Shown: piece after piece, positions 43,233-54,254 of the stretch
Numbering within the stretch: position 1 is the stretch's first letter
Layout of the letters: the number at the start of each line of letters is the position of its first letter
Assembly (NCBI GenBank): GCA_028274465.1
Contig: CM051457.1
Span: 27,129,313-27,193,312 of the forward strand
Direction: 5' to 3'
DNA: 64,000 bases
Origin: Plantago ovata
Lineage: Eukaryota; Streptophyta; Magnoliopsida; Lamiales; Plantaginaceae
The notes under the pieces: model-generated
What the model was told of the DNA's origin: nothing
The model's database searches: none
What the model saw: only the letters and a program-made list of their open reading frames with translations
Translations under genes and position numbers: made by a program

Positions 43233-46200
43233 CTAGGTTGGGTTTTCCTTCGTACCAACATTAGTCAAAGTCTTCAATCCCATTCCAGCAGAAGACTTTG
43301 CTACCATCTCACGACATAACCCTTTGGTTAATGGATCCGCCAAATTATCTTTAGACTTTACGTAGTCTATCGAGATAACACCAGTCGTGAGAAGTTGTCT
43401 AATGGACTTATGTCTTCGACGAATGTGTCTAGACTTACCATTATACAAGTTACTTTTTGCTCTACCAATAGCAGATTGGCTATCACAATGCAAACATATA
43501 GCTGGCACAGGCTTAGGCCAACTTGGAAGACTTTCTAAAAATATGCGTAGCCATTCGGCTTCCTCTGCGCATGAGTCTAACGCAACGAACTCTGCTTCCA
43601 TCGTGGATCTTGTTATCACAGTTTGTTTAGAAGATTTCCAATAAACAGCAGCACCTCCAAAGGTAAAGACATACCCACTAGTGGCCTTTGCATTCTTGAA
43701 ATCAGTGATCCAGTTTGCATCAGCATATCCTTCTAGCACAGCCGGATATCTAGTATACTGTAGCCCACAATCACGAGAAAACCTCAAGTACTTCAGTACT
43801 CTCATTATAGCTTTCCAGTGACTCGGTCCTGGATTTTTCGTGTACCGGCTCAGTTTACTTACAACAAAGGCAAGATCAGGCCTTGTGCAGTTCATCAAGT
43901 ACATTAGGCTTCCGATTATTCTAGAGTATTCAACTTGAGATACTCCCTCGCCATTGTTCTTTGCAAGATGAACACTTGAATCGAATGGTGTTCTAGCCAA
44001 TTCAGAATCATCCTTGTTAAATTTCTCTATAATCTTGTCCACATAGTGAGCTTGGCTCAACATCAACCCATCGGGTGTTCTGAGAATTTTAATCCCAAGG
44101 ATTACATCAGCTAGTCCCATATCTTTCATATCAAACCGGGATCTCAGCATGTCCTTCGTGGACTTGACCATCTTGTCATTACTTCCAATGATAAGTATAT
44201 CATCTACATAGAGACATAAGATGACATATCCACTATCAGACTCTTTGATATAGATACACTTATCACTTTCATTAATAATGAATCCATTTGACATCATGAC
44301 ATTATCGAATTTTTCATGCCACTGTTTTGGTGCTTGTTTCAAGCCATACAACGACTTCACCAACTTACAAACCTTATTTTCCTGACCAGGTGCAGAAAAC
44401 CCTTCAGGTTGTTCCATATAGATCTCTTCTTCTAAATCACCATTTAGAAAAGCAGTCTTTACATCCATTTGATGAACATCAAGATTGCGCAAAGAAGCAA
44501 ACGCAATGATCATTCGAATGGATGTTATTCTAGACACGGGAGAGTATGTGTCAAAATAGTCTTGACCATATTTCTGGCGATAACCCTTAATCACCAACCT
44601 GGCTTTATACTTATCAATAGTTCCATCAGGTTTCAATTTCCTCTTGAAAATCCACTTGTAACCTAGTGGTTTGCTTCCTTGCGGAAGATCCACTAGCTCC
44701 CAAGTATGATTTTGCAAGATAGATTGAATCTCACTATTGATAGCTTCCTTCCACAAAGGTCCTTCCGTTGAGGTCACAGCCTCTTGATAAGTTTGAGGTT
44801 CACTTTCAAGCATAAAAGTAGTTACGTAATCAGGACCCCAATTTTTGGCAATTTTCACTCGTTTGCCTCGTCTTGGTTCCACCTCTTGTTCTTCAGTCTC
44901 TTCATCCTTCTCTTGTGTTTCCTCGTGTGTTCGTTTAGAAGAGTTGCTAGCAACATCTTCTAACTGTTTACACGGGAACACATCCTCAAAAAATGAAGCA
45001 TTACGGGACTCCATTATCGTATTCTTGTGTATATCAGAAATTTCAGATTTCACCACTAAGAATCGATAGGCACTACTGTTGTGTGCATAGCCGATAAAAA
45101 TGCAATCAACAGTCTTGGGTCCTATTTTTACCTTTTTAGGCAAAGGAACCATCACTTTTGCAAGACAACCCCACACTCGCAAGTGTTTATATGAAGGTAT
45201 TCTTCCATGCCACAACTCATAAGGGCTCTTGTCAGACTTCTTTTTGGGAACTTTATTTAAAATGTAGTTTGCTGTCAAAACAGCTTCCCCCCACATTCCT
45301 TGGTTCATTCCAGAAGTGATCAACATGGCATTCATCATTTCTTTCAAAGTACGATTTTTCCTTTCAGCTATGCCATTTTGTTGTGGTGAATAAGGAGCAG
45401 TGGTTTCATGTTTTATACCACTTGAGGCACACAATTGTTCAAGTGGTGAGACATATTCTCCACCACGATCACTCCTTATAACTTTAATCTTTTTGTTAAG
45501 CTGATTCTCAACCTCATTTTTATAGAGAACAAGTTTCTCTATTACTTCATCCTTGCTTTTAAGAAGATACACATAGCAAAACTTAGTGCAATCATCTATA
45601 AAAGTCACAAAGAATTTGTTACCTCCACGTGTTGGAGTTGACTTTAAATCACACACATCTGTATGAATTAAATCGAGTGGTTCTGTTTCTCTTTCAATTG
45701 ATTTAAAAGAAGTTCGTGATAACTTTGCTTCAACACACGTTTCACATTTGTGTGAGGCATCAATATGAAACGTCGGTAGACATTTTAAGTTAATTAATTT
45801 ACGCAATGTATCATAATTAACATGTCCTAGTCTACCATGCCACAAATTAAAAGACTCAAGCATATAGGCAGAATTCATAGCATTTCCATTAGCATTGTCA
45901 TTAACATTGGCAGCATTAACAACCATTACATTGATTTTGAACATGCCATCGGTAACATAACCTTGGCCAACATAGTTACTACCCTTAGACAAAGTTATCT
46001 TATCAGACTCAAGCACAATACGAAAACCATGTTGAACCAAAAGAGAGCCAGAAACCAAATTCTTCCTTATTTCAGGAGCATACGACACATTCTTCAAGGT
46101 CAACTTGAGCCCAGAAGTCATCTTCAAAATCACAGTCCCACGACCCTTCACATCGCAGGTAGCAGAATTCCCCATATACAGCTTTTCACCAGTCTCAGTC

Positions 46201-47297
46201 TCATCAAGCTGAGCAAACATGTCTTTGTTGAAGCAAACATGTCTTGTAGCACCGGTATCAACAAACCATTCTCTGGTATTTGTACCAACCAGATTAACCT
46301 CAGAAACCACAGCACAAAGGTTCAGATCAGCAACATCTTTAGAGACAGCCTCAATCAAGTTAGCTTGACTCTTCTTCTTGGGCTTGCGGCAATCAGCAGA
46401 TCTGTGACCAACCGTACCACAATTGAAGCACTTTCCAGTAAACTTCTTCTTCTCAATTCCACCAGTAGGTTTCAGTTTGAACCCACTTGAAGAAGCTTTC
46501 TTCTTGCCTCTTCCATGCTCTACCAGATTAGCTCTAGCATCCGGACGCGGAGAGTTTGGAACATAACCAGATTCCTTAGCAGAAGTACGGTTATCTTCTT
46601 CAATTCTGAGCCGAACAATCAACTCTTCCAAATTCATCTCCTTTCGCTTGTGCTTCAGATAATTCTTGAAGTCTTTCCAAGCAGGTGGCAATTTTTCAAT
46701 CACAACAGCCACCTTAAAAGCTTCTGGCAGCTTCATGCCCTCAGCATCGATCTCATGACAGATCACTTGCAACTCTTGAACCTGACTGATTACAGATTTA
46801 GAGTCAACCATTGCAAAGTCCAAGAATCGTCCAACAATGAACTTCTTGGCTCCAGCATCTTCAGTCTTATATTTCTTATCCAAAGACTCCCACAGTTCTT
46901 TGGCGGTTTTCATTTGCCCATACACACTGTACAGAGCATCAGAAAGACCGTTCAACACATAATTCCTGCAAAGGAAATCAGCGTGATTCCACGCATCAAT
47001 GGCAGTCTGCACCTCAGCATTTCTCTCTTGACTAGTCCCATCCAACGTAGCTTTGGGAGCATCACTAGTCAGATAGGTAGCAAGACCCAACGTGGTCAAG
47101 TAAAACAACATCTTTTGTTGCCAACGTTTGAAGTGCAACCCATTGAACTTCTCAGGTTTCTCAGCATGGCTTGCAGGAATCGAGAACGTCGATCCAGCCA
47201 TTTGAGTGACAACAATGGAACCTGTTCCAGACTGAAACATCGAGCTAGAGCTATTGGCAGCAACAGTACCCGAACCAGTACCAGATTCAGTAGCCAT
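43233..47297 (-). CDS. Copia gag-pol polyprotein (1354 aa, uninterrupted)
   Basis: A single frame covers all retrotransposon domains in the copia order. The gag-like region ([18 protein letters not shown] near residue 50) comes first, then a CCHC zinc knuckle ([14 protein letters not shown] near 290) and an aspartic protease ([12 protein letters not shown] near 344). A pre-integrase segment ([11 protein letters not shown]) leads into an integrase with [19 protein letters not shown] and NGIAERKNR. Reverse transcriptase includes [12 protein letters not shown] and YVDD near 1030. RNase H has YADANW near 1189, then TMEAEFVAL and HCDSQSAI. Integrase preceding RT defines Ty1/copia. No stop or frameshift is seen, so the product may be functional. 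One oddity: RNase H ends with [15 protein letters not shown], where copia proteins usually read SKHIDIRYHFIR, so this conserved His/Arg patch is altered. Confidence 0.96.
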   Translation of the reverse strand: MATESGTGSGTVAANSSSSMFQSGTGSIVVTQMAGSTFSIPASHAEKPEKFNGLHFKRWQQKMLFYLTTLGLATYLTSDAPKATLDGTSQERNAEVQTAIDAWNHADFLCRNYVLNGLSDALYSVYGQMKTAKELWESLDKKYKTEDAGAKKFIVGRFLDFAMVDSKSVISQVQELQVICHEIDAEGMKLPEAFKVAVVIEKLPPAWKDFKNYLKHKRKEMNLEELIVRLRIEEDNRTSAKESGYVPNSPRPDARANLVEHGRGKKKASSSGFKLKPTGGIEKKKFTGKCFNCGTVGHRSADCRKPKKKSQANLIEAVSKDVADLNLCAVVSEVNLVGTNTREWFVDTGATRHVCFNKDMFAQLDETETGEKLYMGNSATCDVKGRGTVILKMTSGLKLTLKNVSYAPEIRKNLVSGSLLVQHGFRIVLESDKITLSKGSNYVGQGYVTDGMFKINVMVVNAANVNDNANGNAMNSAYMLESFNLWHGRLGHVNYDTLRKLINLKCLPTFHIDASHKCETCVEAKLSRTSFKSIERETEPLDLIHTDVCDLKSTPTRGGNKFFVTFIDDCTKFCYVYLLKSKDEVIEKLVLYKNEVENQLNKKIKVIRSDRGGEYVSPLEQLCASSGIKHETTAPYSPQQNGIAERKNRTLKEMMNAMLITSGMNQGMWGEAVLTANYILNKVPKKKSDKSPYELWHGRIPSYKHLRVWGCLAKVMVPLPKKVKIGPKTVDCIFIGYAHNSSAYRFLVVKSEISDIHKNTIMESRNASFFEDVFPCKQLEDVASNSSKRTHEETQEKDEETEEQEVEPRRGKRVKIAKNWGPDYVTTFMLESEPQTYQEAVTSTEGPLWKEAINSEIQSILQNHTWELVDLPQGSKPLGYKWIFKRKLKPDGTIDKYKARLVIKGYRQKYGQDYFDTYSPVSRITSIRMIIAFASLRNLDVHQMDVKTAFLNGDLEEEIYMEQPEGFSAPGQENKVCKLVKSLYGLKQAPKQWHEKFDNVMMSNGFIINESDKCIYIKESDSGYVILCLYVDDILIIGSNDKMVKSTKDMLRSRFDMKDMGLADVILGIKILRTPDGLMLSQAHYVDKIIEKFNKDDSELARTPFDSSVHLAKNNGEGVSQVEYSRIIGSLMYLMNCTRPDLAFVVSKLSRYTKNPGPSHWKAIMRVLKYLRFSRDCGLQYTRYPAVLEGYADANWITDFKNAKATSGYVFTFGGAAVYWKSSKQTVITRSTMEAEFVALDSCAEEAEWLRIFLESLPSWPKPVPAICLHCDSQSAIGRAKSNLYNGKSRHIRRRHKSIRQLLTTGVISIDYVKSKDNLADPLTKGLCREMVAKSSAGMGLKTLTNVGTKENPT

Positions 47298-47353
47298 TTT
47301 TCTCTATACAGAAAACAAAGTAAGTTAATATCTTCGAATCAACGGAAGAAAGA

Positions 47354-47367
47354 GTAATTGCTTTAAG
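47354..47367 (-). promoter_or_regulatory. Putative non-tRNA primer-binding site of the copia element
   Basis: On the coding strand, CTTAAAGCAATTAC begins two bases after the 5' LTR end, the position of a primer-binding site. It does not match the initiator-tRNA site TGGTATCAGAGC. It is perfectly complementary to GTAATTGCTTTAAG within the LTR (47501-47488). See findings for the self-priming hypothesis. Confidence 0.55.
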
Positions 47368-47369
47368 AT

Positions 47370-48267
47370 TGTTAGATAAAATACTATTAATTCAAAGATA
47401 TAACAATACAATTTATCATAAACAGAAACAGATTTAAATCAAACCGCCTTTTGGTAGAAAAATCGAGGCCTGTGCTTGCACAGTTTCCTTAAAGCAATTA
47501 CGCCCTCTCACCTATGGTGCTTAGAGACGTCGAGCGCTTGCCTCCCAGGATACAACGATCAACTAAAACTACTAGCCGCACAAGCTAGCAGTTTCCGGCG
47601 AACTGGAACTGGTGCTCGGTTTATGCAGAGAAGGAATGAAAGAAGAACAGTGAGAAGAAGGCTTTTTCGGTGTCTTTCTCACTGATTCTGAGACCACTAT
47701 TAATAGGTGAGGAAACAAGTAGTAACAGCTGCAGAACTTAATTTCCGTAACTGTTGGCTACAAATGCAGGTTTTGAATACTGCATTATTATTGTTTCCGT
47801 AACTCCTAAGCAGTTACAAAACTTGAATTTAACGAAGCTCGCGCGAGCCGGGCGGTTTTAGTTCAAACCAGTCCGGCATTCGCGCCTCACGTCGTGCACG
47901 CACACAAGTTCGTTTACAAATCTGGCCAGGATTTGCACCCCCCCTGCGCGCCCGCGTAGAGAGTTCTCGAGACATCTAGCTATTCAACTTGAACATCAAG
48001 TGTAAGCTCTTATCTTATATACTAGTGAAACCTTTTGCATTTTTCCAATATGGGATAAACCCACTCAAGCTTCCAACTTTGAGCAATTCTTCCTCACTAA
48101 CCCAAGGTCCGTTTTGGGCATGCAATATATCAATTCGAAGCTCTCATTTCATAGCTTTCGACTATATATCTACTTTTCTCAATTAACACGTAATTAAGAA
48201 ATGGTCTCTGTAAATATGTCCCTCTAGACATTATTTACTTCATTGTTTTCTTCAATATTTTCCAACA
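47370..48267 (-). repeat. Copia 5' LTR
   Basis: This 898-bp LTR is nearly identical to the other. On the coding strand it would supply the promoter; TATTAATA at about 47697-47704 is the best TATA candidate. The segment 47488-47501 is exactly complementary to the putative primer-binding site at 47354-47367. Confidence 0.95.
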
Positions 48268-50052
48268 GTTCCACCCAATGTCACCACCTTCAATACTCTC
48301 ATCAAAGGTCTCTTCTTGGCTAACAAGGTCACCCAGGCTGAGTGGCTGTTTAAAAAGTTGTCCACAGAGAAACTATGTCAACATAATGAAGTTACACTTG
48401 CCACTGTGATTGACGGATTGTGCAAAGCGCGTTATAGGCCGACTTGAACAGTTTGAAAAACAAAGGTGCAAACCAAATGCTCAAGCTTATAATACTGTAA
48501 TTGATAGCTTCTGTAAAGATCTTATGATTGATGAGGCACTTCAACTCTTTTCCAAGATGGTTGATAAGGGTATTTCTCCCGATGTTGTCACATATAGTTC
48601 AATTATTCAGGGTTTATGTGATTCCGGAAGATGGAAGGAAGCAAAAGAATTCTCAAATGACATGGTGGCTCGTGGAATCCTTCCTAACGTTTTTACTTAT
48701 ACCATATCGATAGATGCCTTCTGCAAGGAAGGAAAGGTTGAGTATGCCGAGAAAGTTTTGGAAGTTATGAGGCAAAGAAACATCTCTCCTAATATTACTT
48801 CATATGGTGCATTAATTGATGGTTATTGTCTACGAGGAGAGATGGCTAAGGCAATGGAAACATTAAGTCTGGCTTTGGATTCTGGTCTTAAACCGGATAT
48901 CATCATCTTCAATAGTTTAATGAAGGGATATTGTAGGAAGGGTGATGTTGATGAAGCTTGGAGACTTTTCCTAGAAATCCCCCGTGTAGGATTGCAACCT
49001 AATATAGTTTCCTATAACACAATGCTAGATGGATTGTTTTCTGCAGGAAGGTGTGATGAAGGATGGGATCTGTTCTATGAGATGCAAAAGCACAATGTAA
49101 CACCTTATGTCGTGACTTACACTTAGTTGATAGATGGACTTAGTAAAAATGAACAAGTTACAGAGGCATTTTCAGTTTTAAAGTTGATGGAAGATAATGG
49201 TGTTAATCCTAACATCAAATCATATAATGCCCTCATTCACGGATTATGTGGAGATGGAAAATTTGCGATGGCAATGGATCTCTTTAATAAACTTCCTTCC
49301 AAAGGTCTGCAGGCCGACGTTAAGACGTTCGGCTCAATCATCGGAGGACTCTGTCAGCATGGATTTCTGGAAGAGGCAAAGGACATGTTTTTGGAAATGG
49401 GGAAACATGGTTGTGGTCCTGATTATGTCACATACAACATTGTTGTCAAAGGTTGTTTGAGACGCAATGAGCTGCTAGAGGCAAAGCCACTCTTGGATGA
49501 AATGGAAAGTAAAGGCTTCTCACTTGAGGCAGCTAATGTTTCAATGTTGATTCATCTTTACAAAAAGTTTGGTGGGCTGGATATGATTAAGAAGCTTATA
49601 CCAAGAGATATGTGAGTGATTAGTTGAACAGATTAATGCCTAACTTGATATTAAGTTTACATCATGAGAATGTCCTGATGTGCAATAGACAGCCCTTATA
49701 AGCATGAGTCTCAAGTTTCAGCATACAACTGCAGTTTTTATGATCCTTGGTTTGGTCTTCTATGTTCATCCTTGCTGATAAGATGGTTCATTTAACATTA
49801 GTAGCAAATGTTTTTGTTGGTACAAATAAAGCTGATGATTTTCTGTATATCCAGGCTGTACTTTCCAGCTGGATGCTTTCTGAATTTTAATTTCCTGTAG
49901 TTTTGATTCTATTATTCATGTTAAACTTGCTACTATGTCTTCTTTGTGTGCTTTCTGTAATACATTATATCACACTATGCTCAACTTATGGATTTTAGTT
50001 AAAGCTTGTGGCTGAATTGCAATTCTCAGACCTGATCAGCTAGTCCTGATTG

Positions 50053-50434
50053 TCAAAGTTTTTTCATAGAGTGTTTGCATGCTAATTTTGAGTATGAATG
50101 AATCTGTATTCCATTTTGCTGAATTGTCCATTCCTCTCAACCTCTGATGTATCTGAAGAAGAAGATTTGTGTAATAAAGAGTTTTTTTTTTTTAATATCC
50201 TGCAACTGAGTGAATTTATGTGTTGTTTGACTTGTTTCCACTCAAAGTTTTTTCATAGAGTGTTTTCATGCAAATTTTGAGTATGAATGAATCTGTATTC
50301 CATTTTGCTGAATTGTCCATTCCTCTCAACCTCTGATGTATCTGAAGAAGAAGATTTGTGTAATAAAAGAGTTTTTTTTTTTTTTTAATATCCTGCAACT
50401 GAGTGAATTTATGTGTTGTTTGACTTGTTTCCAC
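50053..50434. repeat. Tandem duplication, 189-bp period
   Basis: The unit starting tcaaagttttttcatagagtg at 50053 is repeated at 50242; copy 2 runs to 50434 and differs mainly by a longer T run (16 versus 12). It lies in the flank of the PPR pseudogene. The corresponding flank of the intact PPR gene (minus strand, about 15590-15665) appears to have a single copy. Confidence 0.9.
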
Positions 50435-50462
50435 CAGAATTACCTTTTGATGATGAGCCGAA

Positions 50463-50687
50463 GTGTTTATGTCGCCATATATTATCTCTCAAGAAGAGAG
50501 AATGAAGGCCGTTTCAAAAAGAAGAAGGGAGAAGGAAGAAGAAATTGAACTGCTGGAAACAGGGGACGATGTGCGTGGAGGCTGTTGGCAGGCAATCGCT
50601 GACACCATTTTACTTGTCGAAGTTTTCTGTTTTCTGTGTGCTGTTTTAGTCACACTAGTGATTTCTCTCATTACATGCTCAATATGA
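50463..50687 (+). CDS. Hypothetical 74-aa ORF with C-terminal hydrophobic segment
   Basis: The open frame starts MFMSPYIISQEERMK, has a strongly charged stretch (KRRREKEEEIELLE), and ends in about 25 hydrophobic residues (LLVEVFCFLCAVLVTLVIS...). This resembles a small tail-anchored protein by composition. No family is recognised. It lies between a tandem repeat and an NLR relic, inside a duplicated block of otherwise decayed DNA, so it may be chance. Confidence 0.2.
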   Translation: MFMSPYIISQEERMKAVSKRRREKEEEIELLETGDDVRGGCWQAIADTILLVEVFCFLCAVLVTLVISLITCSI

Positions 50688-50699
50688 AACCTCGTCTCA

Positions 50700-50830
50700 C
50701 TGTAGCACATTGTGATTTAGAGATCTGTGTCATATGAGGAGGAGACAGAGCTCAAGAGCTTGGCATACTCTAGCAATGATAGCCCGGGTACCGTTGCTTT
50801 ACTGCTGTATTATGATGTTTCTTCAAGACA
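50700..50830 (+). pseudogene. NLR relic (C-terminal tail)
   Basis: The sequence atgaggaggagacagagctc, then agagcttggcat and agcaatgatagcccgggtac, matches the C-terminal tail of the NLR relic at 14890-15440 (MRRRRRSSRSWH and SSNDSPGT) in the opposite orientation. Only the last about 30 codons are recognisable. It confirms that the inverted duplicate extends past the PPR gene. Confidence 0.75.
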
Positions 50831-51589
50831 TTAATTCCACCAAGCAAATTTTTCGAACTGGTACTTTTCTTTTACTTGTATCATCTCATTTAGTTCCTGC
50901 ATGAAAAACATGTTAAGAAAATGGCATGGAACAGTGCCTAGCTACATGCATATGAATGTATGATGGATCTTCCTTTCTTACTGCTTCTCTGTATACACTT
51001 TGGTACTCAGAGAAGTTATCCTTCAGAGTAGTTGTAATTTGTAAACTTGTATTCTGTTCTAGAGTTGGACCAAAAATGCAAACTAATTAATTTAAGTTCA
51101 GGATCTTATAAGTTGTGTAACTAAGTAATAAAAAGACATTCATGCATGGTAGATGCTCAAAGCTAAAGTTTAGGAAAATGCTATTAATGTCTAATCAAGC
51201 TAAATTGATTGTTTAGGAAAAAGCTTTTACCTATTAATGCTATTAGGAAAATGCTATTAATATCAAGCTAAATTGCTTGTTTTTCTATAATCCAATAATG
51301 GTTTTTTTTAATGATTAAATTAAACAAGTGCTATTTACCAACAATGTGATCCTCATAAAAGAAGTCAAAATATTATTATAATTCTCACAATGTACAAAAT
51401 ATTCAAACTAAAATATTCACAAAGCAGTCAAATTTAAAGATGAAGTATAATAATCCAGTTTAACTGCACAAGTACAGAAACCATATTATTATAAATTTAT
51501 AATCCTCCTTCAGTCATTGCTTTTACCTTATCTTAAAAAGGGCATCATGAATTATCATTAAAAGGTGAATAGCAACTCAGCATACATTT
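50831..51589. other. Intergenic, no gene seen
   Basis: AT-rich upstream region of TBL copy 5. A segment around 51175-51275 (aggaaaatgctattaat and aagctaaattg) is locally repeated. No frame is supported. Confidence 0.5.
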
Positions 51590-51613
51590 AAAAAAAAAAA
51601 AAAAAAAAAAAAA
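51590..51613 (+). promoter_or_regulatory. A-tract leader immediately before the TBL copy 5 start codon
   Basis: A run of about 23 A is followed by C and then the ATG at 51615. The equivalent leader in TBL copy 6 has only a short cacacaaaaaac before its ATG, so the tract has expanded in this copy. Poly(A) leaders can affect translation efficiency in eukaryotes; any effect here is inference. Confidence 0.6.
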
Positions 51614-51614
51614 C

Positions 51615-53084
51615 ATGGGTGAGAAACCTGCAAGATTTGCCAAACAATATAGACTTGTGCAAGATGTATATCCTTGTTGCTTGTTCTATTCATCAGCATG
51701 TCTTGTCATTGCGCTTACCTGGTACCTTCTTTATCATCCAACACATTACATCTACACATCCAACAATCAAGAACTGTACCAAACCGAATCCATCATCCAG
51801 TCGAAAAACAATGGTGAGTCCAATAAATTTTAATGTGAACTCTTCTGAACCAATGGGTCTTGCATTCTTGAAGCATCTGTGTTTTGCAGGTAGTGAGGAA
51901 TGTGACTTGTTTAAGGGGAAATGGATTCGAGATGTAAGCGTTCCGCTATACACGAACTATAGCTGCATGACATTGCCACCATCCAAGAACTGTTTCTTGC
52001 AGGGGAGAAAGGACAGAGATTTCCTCAACTGGAGATGGAAACCAGACAAATGTGAACTCCCTCGTTTTGATCCTGATGGATTTCTTGGCTTTGTGCGAGG
52101 AAAGACGATGGCTTTCATAGGCGATTCGCTTGCCCGAAATCAAATGGAATCGCTTCTCTGTCTCCTGTCAACGGTTAGTTCTTTAACTTACAATTCCTTA
52201 TGGCCATATACATTCCACAATCTCCAGGCAAGGCCTAATACAAGTCTGTTTCTTGTATTCATGTATTTAACTCCGATTTGAAATTAAAAATCGTGCAGGC
52301 AGAAACTCCGATACAAATATACAAAGATGCGAATGACCGATTTGTGACATGGAAATTTCCCAAGCACGATTTCAAGCTGAAGGTTTTCTGGACTACATGC
52401 TTAGTTGCAGGCACAGAGAGAATAATCAAAGGCTCCAAAACTCCAATTGGTTTGAAAAATACCTTCCATTTGCAGCTTGACAAGATAGACACAAATTGGT
52501 TCGAAAAATTACCCTCTGTAGATTACGCGGTTATTTCAAGTGCTCATTGGCTTTTTCGAGCAAATTACCTATGCGAAGAGGGAAAGTTCCTTGGTTGTAC
52601 TGATTGTGGTGCACCGAATGTCACGAACCTGCATCCATTCATATCCATTAGAAAAGCATATCGAACATTGTTTAAGGAAATCAATAACTGCAAAGGCTGC
52701 AAGAATCTTACGACATTGCTGAGGACGTATTCACCAAGACATTTTGAAGGCGGAGAGTGGAACAGTGGAGGAAAGTGCAATGCAACTAGGCCTTATACAA
52801 AGGAAGAGGTTGTTGATTGGGGTGCTTTGCAGTTGCAGAAACTTCAGGTCGAGGAAATTGAGATTGCGAGAAATGAAGGGGGAGGAAATGGCAACGTGTT
52901 TGATATTATTGACATAACAGAAATGATGTTGATGAGGGCTGATGCGCATCCTGGGGAGTACAATGGGAAACATTGGATGACAGGTGATCACAAGGATTGT
53001 GTGCATTGGTGCTTACCTGGTCCAGTCGATACTTGGAACGAACTTTTATTGGAAATCCTCAAGAGACGTCGCTTTACTGTCTAG
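51615..53084 (+). CDS. TBL: TBL O-acetyltransferase, array copy 5 (422 aa)
   Basis: Exons 51615-51813, 51890-52173 and 52299-53084 give 422 residues. The anchor is VYPCCLFYSSACLVIALTWYLLY. The TBL domain starts SEECDLFKGKWIRDVSV. The GDS is at 144-146 (FIGDSLARNQMESLLC) and the DxxH at 394-397 (DCVHWCLPG). It is a close duplicate of copy 6: both share KWIRDV, SAHWLFRANYL, FLGCT-CGAPN and LEILKR at the end. It carries a small insertion in exon 3 (NGSKT-type region reads KGSKTPIGLKNTFHLQ) and DADAHPGEY-type changes near the end. Two-base and codon-level differences from copy 6 are spread throughout, so the duplication is not extremely recent. Confidence 0.93.
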
Positions 53085-54254
53085 AACTGTGACATTTTGC
53101 AGCCTAGTGGTAGCTACTCGTGCATATGATAAACATGATCACGAAAGTGCATAGAAAGACTACTGGCTGTATTTGAATCCAGAGATGTTTCTGTTTAAAC
53201 TTCAATTATATTCCTGGATAAAGAATCAAGATCGATCCAGTTCAATTGTTGTCTAATCTGGGATATATATTTATACTTGATCATGCCGAGGATGGATTTG
53301 ATAAGATAACTGATGACTTGCCTGCTGTATCCTGTAGGTACTGTCTTTCGTTTTGCTCCAGTATTGCATGCCAAGTTTGTTTTCCAGTGTTTCATTTGAG
53401 CTTCATAAGGAGCTACTATGTGTTAAAAGTTATAGAAACTGTAAACCTGACTCTATAAATCCATTTTTAGTAGGTATTACTGTATATATAGGTGACCGAC
53501 AGTAGTTGTAATTAACTAGTACAATTAATTAGTTCTAGAGTTGGTTGGCCAAAAGATGTCTTGGTTAGCAATTCGACCCTTCCCTCTAAACCTTATAGTT
53601 TGTTATTGTTTAAATAATTTTTTTAAATAATTAAAATAAAAAACTTACGTTTTCGAGGGTCGTAAACTTAAACTTTTAGTCATTATGCACATAGAATCAC
53701 CATTCATATTTTAAAAATTATTCTATTATCAAAAGAATTTAAAGGGCACGGAGGGACTAGTATTAAAAAGTAATTTCTTGCAAAGTAGAGATGCTTAACT
53801 CAAAATATTGTTAATGAGCAGTAGTAATTTATTTGGAAGAATTTGAATATCTAAGGGTGAAATCCTTTAAATTAATACTGTATTTCAAGAGTTTTTTTTT
53901 TTCTCAATAAATGCCAATTACCAATGGAGTGAAAAGACAAGGAAAAGGTTTTGCTTGACCCAATAATTGAATAATGGGATTTATCATAAAAAAGTAAAAA
54001 ACAAAAAAAAAGGGCCATTTACCAATAATGTAATGTGATCCTCCTCATAAAATTCAATTATGAAATTCATACTAAATATATATTAAAAAAGCAGTCAAAA
54101 TTAAAATTAGGAGTAACAGAAAGTAAAAAATCAATTAGACATAGTCACGTGCTCTAGACATATTCCGTCAGTCATGGCCTTTACCATGATGAATTATTAA
54201 AAGGTGTGAATGAATATTATTATCAGCAGCAATTAATTCATACACACAAAAAAC
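53085..54254. other. Intergenic, no gene seen
   Basis: AT-rich. The last 120 bp resemble the upstream region of copy 5 (gtcat-g-cttttacc, gaattatTaaaaggtg), so the promoter was duplicated with the gene. Confidence 0.5.

Larger units (their letters stand above)
41851..48267 (-). mobile_element. Young Ty1/copia LTR retrotransposon, full length
   Basis: The 6,417-bp element has LTRs at 41851-42751 (901 bp) and 47370-48267 (898 bp), both tgttag...ccaaca. A 5-bp target-site duplication (gttcc) lies at 41846-41850 and 48268-48272. The LTRs differ, as far as I can see by eye, only by one C in a C-run and a 2-bp indel (ctctatgtaaa versus ctctgtaaa), with no substitutions noticed. The insertion is therefore very recent. 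Coding strand is minus: 5' LTR at 47370-48267. A polypurine tract (ATGTGGGGGAT) adjoins the 3' LTR. The expected TGGTATCAGAGC primer site is absent; see findings. It disrupts the PPR pseudogene. Confidence 0.97.
41500..49615 (+). pseudogene. PPR pseudogene split by a copia insertion
   Basis: The plus strand carries a PPR coding sequence very close to the intact gene at 16330-18138 but in two parts, 41500-41850 and 48268-49615, separated by the LTR element. The left part begins within the N-terminal region (SNHTATSRGNTLEP), lacks a start codon, has a stop after LISTV, and has frameshifts near 41765. The right part has a deletion after CKARYRPT that shifts frame, and an in-frame TAG at about 49124-49126 (in VVTYT-LIDGL). 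It ends normally (MIKKLIPRDM). Because stops exist outside the insertion, it was possibly already a pseudogene before the element landed; the order of events is inference. Confidence 0.9.

Noticed and set aside
45837..47357. Two open frames on the plus strand (about 217 and 280 codons)
   Set aside because: They lie antisense to the copia gag-pol frame, have compositions expected from complementing it, and show no domains. The minus-strand polyprotein explains the region.
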